Shown here: piece after piece, positions 55,962 to 64,000 of the stretch
Numbering within the stretch: position 1 is the first letter of the stretch
Layout of the letters: every line of letters begins with the position of its first letter
Source: JAQBQB01 sp963846925
GTDB lineage: Bacteria > Gemmatimonadota > Gemmatimonadetes > Gemmatimonadales > Gemmatimonadaceae
Assembly (NCBI GenBank): GCA_963846925.1
Contig: CAWJXW010000016.1
Span: 124,001 to 188,000 of the forward strand
Direction: 5' to 3'
DNA length: 64,000 bases
Notes under the pieces: model-generated
Databases searched by the model: none
The model's input: only the letters and a program-made list of their open reading frames with translations
What the model was told of the DNA's origin: nothing
Position numbers and translations under genes: made by a program

Positions 55962-55970
55962 GCGCGTCGC

Positions 55971-56615
55971 TCACTTCCCGGCCAGACAGATCCCTACTCG
56001 GAAAGGCGGCAACCCGGCATCCTCTCGCCGGAGATCCGCGTGCGCCGAGTCTTCCATCGGCGATAGCTCGACTTTTCCACCGGCACCGATGCGGAATTGA
56101 GTGCCGTAGATCTGCTTTCGTCCCCAGACGAGACGCAGGTGGTCTTCGAACGTCGCGACGTCGGCGGCGGGAGACTCGACCGGGCCTGCCTCCATCATTC
56201 GGTGCAGCACATTGCGCGCGAGTCCGGTGTCGCTCTGCGAGAGCAGATACACCGCATGCACGCCGGCCGCGCCGACGACGCTGCGTGTCGGCCACTTCGA
56301 GCCGCGCTGCGCGGCGAGCGCCTTGAGACGCTCCGTCATCGCCGCGGCGCCGGAGCCGAGGGCCGGTTCCCTGCCCTCGACCTGAACGCCGAGTTGCACC
56401 GGCGCGGTCAACGAGGCGCCGAGCCCCGCGGCTTGTAGCAGCGCCGTGCGCAGCGTGTCGTCGCTCCAGTCGTGCTTCGAGTCGTCGAAGAACTCGGCCT
56501 GACGCTTGACCCACGCGTCGGTTGGTTTCCAGTCGCACTTGGCGGCCGGCTTGGATTGCGCGTTCGCGACGAGCGGAGCGGCGGCGAGCGCGACGAGTGG
56601 CAGCAGACGATTCAT
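55971..56615 (-). CDS. Exported DUF6624-like protein
   Basis: A 214-residue protein with a signal peptide (LPLVALAAAPLVANAQ). WPTRSVVGAAGVHAVYLLSQ, LVWGRKQIYGTQFRIG and EDSAHADLRREDAGLPPFRV match DUF6624 proteins, whose function is unknown. The ATG overlaps the stop of the LamG-like gene as ATGA, so the two are coupled. It ends ten bases after the convergent VOC gene. Confidence 0.75.
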   Translation of the reverse strand: MNRLLPLVALAAAPLVANAQSKPAAKCDWKPTDAWVKRQAEFFDDSKHDWSDDTLRTALLQAAGLGASLTAPVQLGVQVEGREPALGSGAAAMTERLKALAAQRGSKWPTRSVVGAAGVHAVYLLSQSDTGLARNVLHRMMEAGPVESPAADVATFEDHLRLVWGRKQIYGTQFRIGAGGKVELSPMEDSAHADLRREDAGLPPFRVGICLAGK

Positions 56616-57341
56616 TTGGCCGTCGGCGTAACGGTGAAGTCGTCGAACTCGATCATGCTGTCCGTCTTCGACCACACGCCGATCTTCCCCGACACGGGCG
56701 CCGACAGCGTGTAGTCGTGCATCGGCTTGTCGTCGAGCCACGATTTGAGCGACGTGCCGTGTACGCTGATCTTGAGCGTGTGCCAGGTCCCGAGCTCGAG
56801 CGGCGTGAGCGTCGGCGCGCGATTCACGAACTTCCGCACGCCGTTGTTGAACGTCCAGAGCACGACGTTGTCTTCGGTGCCGTTGTAGCGAACGGTGAGA
56901 TAGTCACCGTTCGGCTTGACGTCGAAGAGAATGCCGGCGCAGCGGTCGAGCGTGCCGCCGATCATCTGAAAGCGGACGGAGATCTCGCCGTTCTCGAAGT
57001 TGTCGAGCCCCTTGTAGACGGCGATGGGATAGTACGCGAACGCCTTGATGCTCTCGATGAATTCTTCGTTGCGCGCGCCGTAGAGCTCGACGGGCCTTGT
57101 CGGCCAGCTCGCCCGCCGGCTGCCCGCGCTTCCACACCCGCCCGTCGATGAAGAGCACCTTGTGGCCGGCGTCCTGCGACATCACCCAACTGCCGACCAT
57201 CGGCGCGAACGACGCGGGCTCCTTCCCCACCGTCTCGTTCGCGAAGCTCACACGCTTCGTCGCCGACGCGTCCGTCGGCGCCTGCGCCGGCAACACGCCG
57301 GCAACCAAGAGCAATCCGCCAATCGAGATTCGCTTTCGCAT
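56612..57341 (-). CDS. Secreted LamG/concanavalin-like protein (frame break)
   Basis: About 242 residues after correction. A signal peptide (GGLLLVAGVLPAQ) starts at ATG 57341. The first part reads to WKRGQPAGELADK; removing one base near 57085 continues it as PVELYGARNEEFIESI, then FENGEISVRFQMIGGT and WHTLKISVHGTSLKSWLDDK. The C-terminal half resembles 3-keto-disaccharide hydrolase or LamG-like beta-sandwich domains that bind or cut glycans. Coupled to the downstream DUF6624 gene by ATGA. Confidence 0.75.
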
Positions 57342-57394
57342 TCCCCGCCCCCGTCGAGAACCTGTCACGTCGTCACTCACTCGAAAACCCACCC

Positions 57395-58756
57395 TCAACC
57401 AACGACGGCCGTCGCGAGCCCGCGCTGGCCGCGCCCCTTCGACGCGGTCGCCCACCACCACGCCAGCGCCACCAGCACCGGCCACGCGACGAAGAATATC
57501 CACGGCGCCGCCGCCACCCGCTTCGCAAGTGGGTATCCGCGATACGCGGGTTCCTCCGCCGCCGTTGGCGGCGCGACTCCCGCGAGCCTGTACACCGTTT
57601 CGAGTACGATCGGTTCCGTGCTCGAACGGTTCATCTCCTTTTTTCCTCCAAGCCCGTACCACACCTCGCCATAGTGGCTGTTCGATCCCTCGAACAAACC
57701 GCTCCGGCTTTGCGCCGCGTACACGACACTCACCGACTTCATCGTGCGGCGGAGCTTCGCCAGCACTCCGCGATCGAGATCGGTGAGGCGCGGATCCTCG
57801 GCGGCGAGGTAGACCGTGACCTCGAGCGGCGCGTCGATGCGACGCAACGCGGCTTCGTCGGCCCGCGAGAACGAATTGCGGCGATCCTCGCTCACGTCGC
57901 GGTCCGCGCGAAGCTGTGCGAAGAGGACGCAGGCGAGCGTCGCGGCGATCAGCGCGGCCGCGACGCCGGCCACGCGGCGCGGCAGATGACGTCCCTCACG
58001 CAGCCACGCCGCCGCGACGCCGAGCCCCGCGAGACCGATCGTCGTCAGGATGAGAACCGTGGACACGCGCAGATCGCCGTGCTCGAACGACGCTAGCGCG
58101 GAGGTCGGCGTGTACTGCGCGATCGCGGCGATCGTCCCGCCGCGCGCCGCCGCGACGTAGTCGAGCGCCCAGGTCCCGATCGTCACGGTGAGCGCGATGA
58201 TCGCCGCGCTGGCCGCGCTGGCCGCGAGCGCGCCGGCCGCCGCCCCGATGCCGATCGCGAGAACGCCGCGCAGCAGGTAGCCGAGTACGACCGTCCACGT
58301 CTCCGGCGCGTACAGATGGCCGCCGATCGCCATCCACGCCGCGAGCGCCACGCCGCCGGCGAGCAACGAGACGCCCCACGCGACGAGCAGCACGATGCCC
58401 TTCGCCAGGATCGACGCGCCAAATCGAGTCGGCGCCTGAAGCATCAACGCCAGCGCGCCGCTCTGCTTTTCCACCGCGACGAGTCGAATCACCACGAACG
58501 GGAACAGGAGCGTCGCCGCGAGGTCGTAGGCGCCGAGCGTGGGAACGACGATTCCCTCGAGAGGACTCAACCCCTGCGAGAGCGCCGACGGGCCGCCGCC
58601 GATGCCGCTCGCCTCGGCGTAGAGCTCGGAGGCGGACATGATCGCGTGCCCGACCAGCGCGCCGGTCACGATGAGCAGCAGCCAGAACGCGCGCGACGCC
58701 GCGAGCTCGCGAAACTCCTTGTCGAGCAACCAGCGCCACTCGCTACGTGAGGGCAA
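57395..58756 (-). CDS. ABC-2 permease with fused GldG-like domain
   Basis: A 453-residue membrane protein. Residues 1-265 have about six helices of ABC-2 type, including ASRAFWLLLIVTGALVGHAI. Residues 270-400 form a soluble region (RRIDAPLEVTVYLAAEDPRL) like the auxiliary GldG domain, then a last helix APWIFFVAWPVLVALAWWW. With the next gene it forms an exporter of unknown substrate. Start overlaps the ATPase end by 14 bases. Confidence 0.85.
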   Translation of the reverse strand: MPSRSEWRWLLDKEFRELAASRAFWLLLIVTGALVGHAIMSASELYAEASGIGGGPSALSQGLSPLEGIVVPTLGAYDLAATLLFPFVVIRLVAVEKQSGALALMLQAPTRFGASILAKGIVLLVAWGVSLLAGGVALAAWMAIGGHLYAPETWTVVLGYLLRGVLAIGIGAAAGALAASAASAAIIALTVTIGTWALDYVAAARGGTIAAIAQYTPTSALASFEHGDLRVSTVLILTTIGLAGLGVAAAWLREGRHLPRRVAGVAAALIAATLACVLFAQLRADRDVSEDRRNSFSRADEAALRRIDAPLEVTVYLAAEDPRLTDLDRGVLAKLRRTMKSVSVVYAAQSRSGLFEGSNSHYGEVWYGLGGKKEMNRSSTEPIVLETVYRLAGVAPPTAAEEPAYRGYPLAKRVAAAPWIFFVAWPVLVALAWWWATASKGRGQRGLATAVVG

Positions 58757-59516
58757 GGAACACCTCCTCGAGCCCCGCTCGCTCGGCCCCCGCCGCCGCG
58801 AGACCGGCGCGCGCGCGCAGCTCGTCGAGCGTTCCTTCTCCCGCGACGCGCCCGGCGCTCAACAGCACGAAACGGTCGCACACGCGCTCCGCGTCGCCCA
58901 ACTGGTGGATCGACAGGAAGAGCGTGCGATGCTTCGCGTGCGCGCGCAGGACCGCCATCACATCGCGTGTCTGTCTGAGATCGAGCCCGTCGAAGGGCTC
59001 GTCGAGCATGAGCAGCGGGTGCGGCGTCAGCAGGCCGATCGCCAGCACGACGCGCCGATGTTCGCCCTTGGACAGCTCGCGAAGTCGCGCGCCGGCGAGC
59101 GGCGCGAGTCCGAGCGAAGACGACACGGCGTCGACCGAGTCACGCGACGCGCCGTGCACGCCCGCGATGAAGCGCAGCGTCCAGGCGACCGACTGGTCGG
59201 CCCAAGGGCGAACACCGTCGGGGACGAAAAAGAGAAGTCGCTTGCGATCGTCGGGCGAGACGCGCGTCGCGTCACGCTCCACGTTGCCGAGCGTGGCGGG
59301 CGCGATGCCGGCCAAGCACTGAAAGAGCGTCGTCTTGCCGGAGCCGTTCGGCCCGATCAGCCCCAGGATCTCTCCGCGGCGAATCGAGAAGCTGGCGCCG
59401 CGAAGCGCCCAAAAATCGCCGAAGCGCTTCGAGAGGTTGTCGACCGTGATGACGTCGAACGCGCCGGCTCCCGCTCGCGGTTCGGCGAATTGGACCGGGG
59501 CGGGCGCGGATGACAT
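58743..59516 (-). CDS. ABC transporter ATP-binding protein
   Basis: A 257-residue ATPase. Walker A is GLIGPNGSGKTTLF, the signature is LRELSKGEHRRVVLA (K in place of the second G of LSGGQ), and Walker B is LLMLDEPFDGLD. It pairs with the overlapping permease gene. ATG 59516 is chosen because the domain begins soon after; upstream frames to 59630 overlap the response regulator promoter. Confidence 0.9.
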   Translation of the reverse strand: MSSAPAPVQFAEPRAGAGAFDVITVDNLSKRFGDFWALRGASFSIRRGEILGLIGPNGSGKTTLFQCLAGIAPATLGNVERDATRVSPDDRKRLLFFVPDGVRPWADQSVAWTLRFIAGVHGASRDSVDAVSSSLGLAPLAGARLRELSKGEHRRVVLAIGLLTPHPLLMLDEPFDGLDLRQTRDVMAVLRAHAKHRTLFLSIHQLGDAERVCDRFVLLSAGRVAGEGTLDELRARAGLAAAGAERAGLEEVFLALT

Positions 59517-59628
59517 GGCCGCGAATTCTCGCCCGCGACGCGGCGCCGTGCAATGGCGCCATGCGAAATCGATGTTCATCGGCGGCGCACTGGCCGTGCC
59601 GCGTGTCAGGAGCGTAAGCTTCGCTGTC

Positions 59629-60363
59629 ATGCGGATTCTCCTGGCCGAGGACGACCGGCAACTCCGACTCTCGATCGCGCGCGGTCTTCGCGAGGCGTCG
59701 TACGCCGTCGACCAGGCGGGGACGGGGATCCAGGCGCTCTCGCTCGCGACGGCGAATCAGTACGACGCGCTGATCCTGGACGTGCTGCTGCCGGGAAAGA
59801 GCGGCGTCGACGTCTGCTCCGAGCTTCGCGGCGGTGGAAATGCCGTCCCCATTCTCATCCTCACGGCGCTGGACGGAGTGGACAGCCGCATCGAGGGACT
59901 CGACGCGGGCGCCGACGACTACCTCACCAAACCGTTCGACTTCGGCGAGCTCCTCGCCCGTTTGCGCGCCCTGACTCGCCGTCGCGGCCCGGTCGCCTCG
60001 GCCACGGTCGAGGTGGGCGATCTCGTGATCGACACGCTCCGGCGGAGCGTTCACCGAAATCAGCGCGAGATCGCGCTCACGGGAAAGGAATTCGCGTTCT
60101 TGCTCCACCTGGCGCGCAACGCGGGCCGAGTGATCGACCGCGCCGAGTTGATGGAGCACGTCTGGGACGACGCGCAGAACACGTACTCGAACATCATCGA
60201 CGTCTACGCGAGCCGTTTGCGCCGAAAGATCGACGACGGCGAGAAGGTCGCGCTGTTCAAGACGATTCGCGGAACGGGATTCATGCTGGATGCGCCGGCG
60301 CCCTCGCGACAAGCGGCGCCGATCGCGTCGGGTCGCGCCAGATCGTCGCGCGAACACGGCTAG
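59629..60363 (+). CDS. OmpR-family response regulator
   Basis: A 244-residue regulator. The receiver has LLAEDDRQLR, phospho-acceptor Asp51 in LILDVLLPGKSG and Lys100 in DDYLTKPFD. The winged-helix domain is EVGDLVIDTLRRSVHRNQRE to VYASRLRRKIDDG. It is followed after 15 bases by its histidine kinase. Divergent from the ABC exporter, it may control it. Confidence 0.93.
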   Translation: MRILLAEDDRQLRLSIARGLREASYAVDQAGTGIQALSLATANQYDALILDVLLPGKSGVDVCSELRGGGNAVPILILTALDGVDSRIEGLDAGADDYLTKPFDFGELLARLRALTRRRGPVASATVEVGDLVIDTLRRSVHRNQREIALTGKEFAFLLHLARNAGRVIDRAELMEHVWDDAQNTYSNIIDVYASRLRRKIDDGEKVALFKTIRGTGFMLDAPAPSRQAAPIASGRARSSREHG

Positions 60364-60378
60364 CGACCGAGCGAGATC

Positions 60379-61890
60379 GTGGCCTTCTCGCCCTGGCCCT
60401 CGACACTTCGCGCGCGTCTCACGCTTTGGTACACGGCGCTCCTGGGCGTGCCCCTCATCGCGCTCGCGTTGGGGTTCTACCTGCTGTTCGCGCGGATGCT
60501 GCACAACCGGACGGATCAATTCATTGGTGATGCGCTCACCGCGTTCTCTCGGGAGCTGGTCGCCGAGCGACGCGCGGCCCTGTCGCCGCTCGCCGCGATT
60601 CGGACTACGGTGAGCGAGGTTCGATTCCACGATCTGCGCATCGCGGTGCTCGACAGCACCGGCGCGGTCGTCGCCGCCTCGCCGGAAACCGAGATCGATT
60701 TGAGCGAGGATGCGGACCGCGGCGCCGACGGTGTGCGGCGCGATGTGCTGAGCGAACGCGTGGCCGACGCGATTCGCGCTCGCGCCGGAAACGAGCCGGT
60801 GTCGGCCACCGTCACGACGCCGCACGGCGACTATCTGGCGAGCGGCCGGACGCTCACGATCGGTGGCGACCGGTTCGTGCTGACCGGCGCTTACTCGTTG
60901 CGCGACACGCAGGCGGTGCTCGATCGCGTGCGCGAGATTCTCATTCTCGCGGTGCCGCTTCTCCTGGTTGGCGCGATCACCGGCGGGTATTTCCTCGCGA
61001 CGAGGAATCTCGTGCCGCTTTCGGCGATGGCGGCGCGCGCCGCGGAGATCAGCGCGGCGAACCTGCAGGATCGTCTGCCCGTCGCGGGCGGCGAGGAGCT
61101 CGCCGGGCTGGCGCGCGTCGTGAACGGCCTCCTCGATCGCCTCGAGGCGTCGTTCGTCCAGCAGCAGCGCTTCATGGCCGACGCGTCGCACGAGCTGCGC
61201 ACGCCCGCGGCCATCGTGCGCACCGAGGCCGACGTCACGCTGGCCCAGCCGAGACGACCGGAGGCGGACTATCGCGCATCGCTCGGCGTGGTGCAGGGCG
61301 CCGCGCGCCGAATGACGCGCATCGTCGAGGATCTCCTTCTGCTCGCGCGCGCCGACACGGGGGTCGCGATCGAGCACCGCGAACACGTCTATCTCGAGGA
61401 GATCGTCCACGACGTCGCTCGCGGCGTGCGAATGCTCGCCGAGAGCCGGCGCGTGCGGGTGGAGGTGGGGACCGTCGTCGACGCGCCCGTCTATGCGGAC
61501 GCCGACCTAGTGGGTCGGCTTCTCCTCAACCTGTTGGACAACGCGATCAAACACTCGCCCGAGGGGAGCGCGGTCCGCGTCGAGATGGCGCGGACGGACG
61601 GCGCGTGCAGCGTGCGCGTCGTGGACGCGGGAAGCGGCATACCGGCCGGCGCGCAGTCGCGGGTGTTCGAACGGTTCTTTCGCGCCGACGAGTCGCGGTC
61701 GACCGGTGACCAGCGGGCCGCGGCGGACTCCGAGTTCTCCGCGACGAGCGGCGCCGGACTGGGACTGGCGATCGCGCGTCGCATCGCGGAGCTCCACGCG
61801 GGCCGCCTCGAGCTCGTCGAATCGCGCCCCGGGTACACGGAATTTCGGCTCACGCTGCCGCTCGATGCGACGGCGCCTGTGGAAGGTTGA
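60379..61890 (+). CDS. Sensor histidine kinase
   Basis: A 503-residue membrane sensor. One helix near 15-38, a periplasmic sensor of about 150 residues, a second helix near 185-205, a HAMP segment, then the kinase. Phospho-acceptor His271 is in DASHELRTPAAIV; N box LLLNLLDNAIKHSPEG, G1 VDAGSGIPAG, F box VFERFFRADES, G2 GAGLGLAIARRI. GTG 60379 starts it. The signal is unknown. Confidence 0.92.
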   Translation: MAFSPWPSTLRARLTLWYTALLGVPLIALALGFYLLFARMLHNRTDQFIGDALTAFSRELVAERRAALSPLAAIRTTVSEVRFHDLRIAVLDSTGAVVAASPETEIDLSEDADRGADGVRRDVLSERVADAIRARAGNEPVSATVTTPHGDYLASGRTLTIGGDRFVLTGAYSLRDTQAVLDRVREILILAVPLLLVGAITGGYFLATRNLVPLSAMAARAAEISAANLQDRLPVAGGEELAGLARVVNGLLDRLEASFVQQQRFMADASHELRTPAAIVRTEADVTLAQPRRPEADYRASLGVVQGAARRMTRIVEDLLLLARADTGVAIEHREHVYLEEIVHDVARGVRMLAESRRVRVEVGTVVDAPVYADADLVGRLLLNLLDNAIKHSPEGSAVRVEMARTDGACSVRVVDAGSGIPAGAQSRVFERFFRADESRSTGDQRAAADSEFSATSGAGLGLAIARRIAELHAGRLELVESRPGYTEFRLTLPLDATAPVEG

Positions 61891-61979
61891 CCCACCCTTG
61901 CCGGGCTCTTTCCCGGGGCCTAGAATGGCGTTCATGAATTATTCATGATTCGCCCTCTGTCCCAGCAACGAGAAACCGC

Positions 61980-64000
61980 ATGCTCAGCAGATTTGCGAAG
62001 AAGGTCTGGTTCCGCACGGCATTCATCTCGGCGGCGACGGTCGCACTCGGAGGATCGAGTCTCGCCGCCCAAGGCACGATTCGCGGAACCGTCAGCCGCG
62101 CCGACACGCACTCGCCGATCTCCGGCGCCAGTGTGAGCATCGCCAACCCTCAGCGCGTCGCGACGACCGACCCCAAAGGCGTGTACGTCCTGCGCGACCT
62201 GCCCGCCGGCACATACATCGTCACCACGACGGCCATCGGGCGGGCGCCGGATAGCGGCTCGGTAGTCGTCCCGTCGAGCGGCACGGTCTCGCACGAGGTA
62301 TCGCTCAAGGAAGGCTCGCTCCTGCTCTCGAGCGTGATCGTTTCGGCCACGAAAACAGCGGTCGAGGCGAGCAAGGTCACCACGACGGTGAACGTGCTCA
62401 CGCCGGAACAGGTGCGTCAGTCGCCGGCGCGCGAGAGCCAGGACATGTTGCGAGAGATTCCGGCGGTCGAGCTTCCGCGCACGAGCAGTCTCGTGGGCGG
62501 CACGGCGCAGATCGTCTCGATCCGCGGCGTGGATGAAGGACGGACGGCTGTTCTCTTCGATGGGATTCCGGTGAACGATGCGTGGGGTGAGTGGATCGAC
62601 TGGGGTCGCGTGCCGAAGGGAATGGTCGATCACGTCGAGGTGCTCGAGGGCGGAACGTCGAACCTGTACGGCAACGGCGCGATGGGCGGCGTGATCTCGT
62701 TCTTCGGCCGGCCGATGTCGCCGGGATCGATGGACCTTCAGGTGGACGGCGGCAGCCGTTCCGGACGGCATGCGTTCGCCGCAGCCGGCGTCCCGCTCGC
62801 GTCGGGATTCAGCGTCGACGCCAATGGCGATTATCAGGAAGGCGGCGGCTACAAGCTCATCGGCCAGAACGGTGCGATCGGCCCGGTCGACGTCGCCTCG
62901 ACGTCGATCACCCGCAACGCGTACGCGCGGCTGAACTATTCGCCGTCTTCGACGTGGAGCGCGTTTGCCACCGGGCATTTCTTCGGCGATTCGCGCGGGC
63001 TCGGCACGCCGTTGAGCGCGGGCAATCGCGACCAGCGCGACGTCGATTTTGGTCTCAACGGACAAGGCGTCGGCGGCGGCACGTTGGCCATTCGCGGCTG
63101 GGACGGTCGGCAGATCGAGAACCAGCGTGCGACGGCGATTCGCTCGGCGACGCTGCGCAACGCCGAAGATTCGAGCGCGAACGCGCAGATCCCGAGCCAT
63201 GATTGGGGTGCGTCGGCGCTGTGGACGCGCACGGGAGTGGCCGGCCTCGAGTCGTTCAGCGCGGGCGCCGACTATCGCCACTACCAGGGCGACTACAACG
63301 AGACCGACTACAACACGACGGGGTGCCCCGCTGGCACGTGCGGCACGATCGCGCGCCAGATCTCGTCCGGCGGCAACCAGAGTCTGAGCGGCGCGTTTCT
63401 TCAGGCGATCGCGGCGCCGTTCTCACCGCTCCGCATCGAGCTGAGCGGACGCGTCGACCAGTGGAACAATGACGACGGACACTCGTTCCTCACCGGCGGC
63501 ACGCAGACGACGTATCAGGACCGGTCGAAGACGGCGTTCTCGCCGCGGCTCGGCGCGCGTTACCAGGTCGTGTCGTCGTTCTCATTGCACGCGGCGGTCT
63601 ACAAGGCGTTCCGCGCTCCCAACCTCGCCGAGCTCTATCGAAAGCAGGTGTCGGCGACGTCGATCACCGTGCCGAATCCGGACCTCAGCGCCGAGACGGC
63701 GCTCGGGCGCGAAGTCGGCTTCGACTGGCAGCCGGTCGACTGGATTCAGGCGAAGGGCACGTACTACGTCGCCGAGTACAACGACTTCAACGTCCCGGTG
63801 ACGCTGACGGCCAACAAGCCGGCCGAGTGCGGCACGATCGCCACCTGCCGGATCCGGCAGAACGTGAACGCGGAGCGGAGCCAGGGCGGCGAGGCGTACA
63901 TCGCGCTGCGTCCGATCCACGAGCTCTATGTGAGCGGTGGGGTCAGCTACGACGACGACCGCCAGCAGAGCGGATTGCCCGCGACCGCGACCGACGCGAC
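61980..64000 (+). CDS. TonB-dependent receptor (N-terminal part)
   Basis: Outer-membrane receptor, at least 673 residues, continuing past the window. A signal peptide ends near LGGSSLAAQG. A carboxypeptidase-regulatory-like domain (TIRGTVSRADTHSPISGA) precedes the plug (SQDMLREIPAVELP, QIVSIRGVDEGRTAVLFDGI, GTSNLYGNGAMGGVISFFG) and beta-barrel strands. The ligand may be a siderophore, a vitamin or a glycan. It lies downstream of the two-component system in the same direction, 89 bases away. Confidence 0.9.
   Translation, partial: MLSRFAKKVWFRTAFISAATVALGGSSLAAQGTIRGTVSRADTHSPISGASVSIANPQRVATTDPKGVYVLRDLPAGTYIVTTTAIGRAPDSGSVVVPSSGTVSHEVSLKEGSLLLSSVIVSATKTAVEASKVTTTVNVLTPEQVRQSPARESQDMLREIPAVELPRTSSLVGGTAQIVSIRGVDEGRTAVLFDGIPVNDAWGEWIDWGRVPKGMVDHVEVLEGGTSNLYGNGAMGGVISFFGRPMSPGSMDLQVDGGSRSGRHAFAAAGVPLASGFSVDANGDYQEGGGYKLIGQNGAIGPVDVASTSITRNAYARLNYSPSSTWSAFATGHFFGDSRGLGTPLSAGNRDQRDVDFGLNGQGVGGGTLAIRGWDGRQIENQRATAIRSATLRNAEDSSANAQIPSHDWGASALWTRTGVAGLESFSAGADYRHYQGDYNETDYNTTGCPAGTCGTIARQISSGGNQSLSGAFLQAIAAPFSPLRIELSGRVDQWNNDDGHSFLTGGTQTTYQDRSKTAFSPRLGARYQVVSSFSLHAAVYKAFRAPNLAELYRKQVSATSITVPNPDLSAETALGREVGFDWQPVDWIQAKGTYYVAEYNDFNVPVTLTANKPAECGTIATCRIRQNVNAERSQGGEAYIALRPIHELYVSGGVSYDDDRQQSGLPATATDA

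Noticed and set aside
735..57090. Programmed frameshifting as the explanation of all frame breaks
   Set aside because: The break sites share no slippery heptamer or following structure that I can see, and up to five occur in one gene.
1..64000. rRNA, tRNA, transposase or prophage genes
   Set aside because: None was seen while reading both strands; a tRNAscan or profile search would be needed to be certain for tRNA.

Overview
This is a 64 kb piece of a high-GC bacterial chromosome. The gene content fits Gemmatimonadota or a close soil lineage: a TPR-type serine/threonine kinase, a sortilin/VPS10-type beta-propeller protein, many lipobox and secreted proteins, a TonB-dependent receptor with a carboxypeptidase-regulatory-like N-terminus, and a two-subunit 2-oxoacid:ferredoxin oxidoreductase paired with an NADPH oxidoreductase. 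The assignment is inferred from gene families; there is no rRNA or tRNA gene to confirm it. I see no insertion sequence, prophage, CRISPR array or plasmid gene.

Layout. 1-6 kb: MgtE magnesium transporter, small lipoprotein, DUF4383 and heavy-metal-binding proteins, methyltransferase, SGNH esterase, cysteine synthase. 6-16 kb: TPR kinase, SGNH lipoprotein, secreted histidine phosphatase and a giant secreted repeat protein with a small lipoprotein upstream. 16-25 kb: a GxxExxY nuclease-like gene between two palindromic elements, two unrelated amidases, a VapBC and a FitAB-like toxin-antitoxin pair, a multicopper oxidase with reversed motif order, and a nucleotidyltransferase coupled to uvrA. 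25-33 kb: uvrA, then the NADPH oxidoreductase, korA and korB. 33-44 kb: DUF418 protein, DUF2442-DUF4160 fusion, PP2C phosphatase, amidohydrolase, VPS10 protein, SpaA-like lipoprotein and AXE1-type esterase. 44-54 kb: acyl-CoA dehydrogenase, an operon ending in SURF1 that looks like copper or terminal-oxidase assembly, then mntH-usp-mntR. 54-64 kb: hydrolase, MarR with a divergent glyoxalase-fold gene, DUF6624 and LamG-like pair, an ABC exporter, a two-component system and the start of a TonB receptor.

Two repeat systems are the most novel content. First, at least seven intergenic copies of a nested palindrome are built from the box CGCAGAT. Each copy carries its own variant of the box, and that variant matches on both arms. 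Two copies bracket the GxxExxY PD-(D/E)XK gene, which suggests a REP/RAYT-like relationship. Second, a 16-bp-period tandem repeat occurs at three loci, and two of these bracket the oxidoreductase-korA genes.

Caution on reading frames. At least 19 single-base frame breaks fall inside otherwise well-conserved genes: 16 look like one extra base and 3 like one missing base. The genes affected are mgtE, the kinase, the repeat protein, the GxxExxY gene, an amidase, the FitA-like antitoxin, uvrA (four), korB, the VPS10 protein (five), usp and the LamG gene. The simplest explanation is residual sequencing error, so coordinates here describe the conserved gene and each break is noted. The korB break lies in an 11-G tract and could instead be biological.
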